The translations under genes and the position numbers were made by a program. A DNA stretch of 64,000 nucleotides from Solanum dulcamara (Eukaryota; Streptophyta; Magnoliopsida; Solanales; Solanaceae). Position 1 is the first letter of the stretch. Each line of letters starts with the position of its first letter. Under the pieces are notes generated by a model, which was not told the origin of the DNA, searched no databases, and was given only the letters and a program-made list of their open reading frames with translations. Positions 62,456 through 64,000 of the stretch are shown here, piece after piece. Where the stretch lies: assembly GCF_947179165.1 (NCBI RefSeq), contig NC_077245.1, positions 1,441,001 through 1,505,000 of the forward strand. Reading direction: 5' to 3'.

Positions 62456-62961
62456 CATCATCATGCCACATAAGCGCCACTAAGTGCTGAATGTCACAAA
62501 GTTGTCCATGTGAAAGCCTTACATAGGAAAAAAAATATTAGTCCATAGTGGAAGGTTCTAGAGACATATGGAGAATTTCCTTGGAAGACTTTAGAATTCC
62601 ATGAATTTGCATGGAAAGTCATTAGAATTCTCTAGTTGTGTAGAGAAGTCTAGAAGAGAGACTAGTTTGTAAATATGGAAGGACTTGTGTAGTAATTTTT
62701 ATTTACACTTAAACATCTTAGGAGTAGTATAAATAGAAGGGGTCATTCATTTGTAAATCATCCAGAAATCAAGCAATCAAGTATTCTTTCAAGCAATACA
62801 AAAGCTTTCTTCAAAAAAACTCTCTTGTCTTTCTTACAATCTAGCATTTCCTTAGCGATCTAGTCTTAAAGGCTTACTTAAGCTTACAAGATCGTGAAAG
62901 ATTCGTGAGTAAGTTGTCAAGTGCCGCACGAAGGTCTTAGTCTAAGTCTAAGTCCGTGACA
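62456..62961. mobile_element. Solo LTR, 506 bp
   Basis: It begins tgttatgacccatcatc and ends aagtccgtgaca, with TGT..ACA termini. CAAA flanks both ends (62452-62455 and 62962-62965). An internal TATA-like stretch (agtataaatagaagggg, about 62724-62742) is followed by a leader-like region, as expected of an LTR promoter in plus orientation. No retroviral-type coding sequence or second LTR is visible nearby, so it is best explained as a solo LTR. Confidence 0.65.
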
Positions 62962-62969
62962 CAAAGGCC

Positions 62970-64000
62970 TACAAAAATAACCTTTCTACCTCTCCTCTTC
63001 CTAGACCCCACTTGTAGTAATATACTGAGTATATTATTGAATATTTGTCAAATTAATCTTGGGGTCTAACTCACATCTTAAATTGCCCGAGTTTTATAAG
63101 GAGATTAGGGTTCTAATCCCTCACCGATGTGGGATTCATTCCATTCACCACCCCCTCACGTATAGATTCAAGCATTTTTTTTTATCTAGATTCCATTGTC
63201 CGTTGGTGCGTTCACATTCATGGCGGAGGTATTCCTCCCCCACAATTCTCCAGACCCTGTGGGATCACATCGAATTGGGTTTGATTTTGATACCATGTCA
63301 AATTAAATTTTTATCTAATTCACACTTCAAAAATCAATTTAAAGAGAGAATGATTGTCCAAACTTTATAAGAAAACCCAGACTTCTCATCCTTTACTGAT
63401 GTGAGGTTCATTTACAATTTTATTTTATGTGATCTAAGTAATTGTTAGATATATTTTTTACATCAAATAAATAAATGCTCTATGAGTGACAGCTCAGTTA
63501 ACAAAAGAAGTATGAGTATTTATTTTAACAATAAAGAACAGATTGCCAGAATGGTCGATACCTGTACAACACTGAATTAATGTGAATCTCAGTTTTCAAA
63601 AATCAAAATATAAGGAGGGAGACGTACTAAGTTTCCATTTCAAACTACACAATTTAATACCCATCATTTATCACCATTTAAAATAAGCAAATGCAAGATA
63701 TTCAGTGATCTTCATTAATAATTAATAATTATGTATTGCAACGAGGGGGTGAAAACCAAGGACGACGACTCTCATCTATTTTGCATTCTCCAATGTAAAT
63801 AAAAGCAAAAATGTTTTGAACTTTACTAAATTTTTTAGTGGAAAATTTAATAGAAAAATATTGAATTTTTAGTGTCGGTTATCAATCAAAATCAAAATCA
63901 AATCAACTTAATCGATTTTAAAATTCTCAAAATCAAACCAAATCAATTATAATATACATTTATTGGTTTGGTTGTTATCGATTTTGATTTAGTTTGGTTC
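62970..64000. other. Intergenic with dispersed repeat pieces
   Basis: 63060-63310 contains a repeat-like stretch (tccctcaccgatgtgggatt; gtccgttggtgcgttcac; gataccatgtcaaatt) and a related short block at 63365-63420 (cctttactgatgtgaggttc). 63875-64000 is a partly palindromic 'ggtttggtt / aaccaaatc' stretch cut by the window edge. No gene is visible. Confidence 0.45.

Overview
The window is nuclear DNA of a flowering plant, almost certainly a member of the Solanaceae. The evidence is AT-rich intergenic sequence, spliced genes with short GT-AG introns, an LTR/Copia element, Stowaway and Harbinger-type MITEs, and SINE copies with the (TTG)n tail typical of nightshades. The plastid hexokinase strongly resembles tomato HXK4. 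From memory, tomato carries a neutral invertase very close to HXK4 on chromosome 4, so this looks like the syntenic region. That is recollection, not a search result. The species cannot be fixed from the sequence.

Layout. 1-5.9 kb is repeat-rich: an A/T-rich minisatellite, a Lys/Ser-rich ORF of doubtful status and a decayed LINE 3' end. 5.9-8.8 kb (-) is a 4-exon gene for a Lys-rich nuclear-type protein. 10.7-16.4 kb is a decayed LTR/Copia element on the minus strand whose gag is split by a SINE. 17.4-18.0 kb holds a TFIP11/NTR1-like pseudogene fragment. 19.2 kb (+) is an intronless three-helix membrane protein gene. 22.1-25.0 kb (-) is a 4-exon coiled-coil gene. 25-28 kb is intergenic, with a diverged tandem array and a long foldback MITE.

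The gene-dense core follows: cytosolic alkaline/neutral invertase (28.4-33.2 kb, +), Mediator subunit MED7 (34.6-37.6 kb, -), an 11-exon gene for a 616-residue uncharacterised protein (about 38.6-43.4 kb, +), AP-2 clathrin adaptor sigma subunit (44.5-47.7 kb, -) and plastid hexokinase (49.6-53.7 kb, -). A LINE remnant lies between the last two. 53.9-56.7 kb contains a Harbinger-type MITE. WEB-family and small basic-protein genes follow at 56.7-58.4 kb (+) and 59.0-59.4 kb (-). The last 4.5 kb is intergenic: a tandem repeat of about 190 bp, a solo LTR and further dispersed repeats.

Functionally the genes are mostly housekeeping: carbohydrate entry (invertase releases hexoses, hexokinase phosphorylates them, though in different compartments), transcription (MED7), endocytosis (AP2S) and several plant-specific proteins without a known role. 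Intron-exon structures were worked out by hand from splice consensus, reading phase and family knowledge. Each reconstructed CDS closes in frame. No clearly new molecular system was found; the most notable points are listed as findings.
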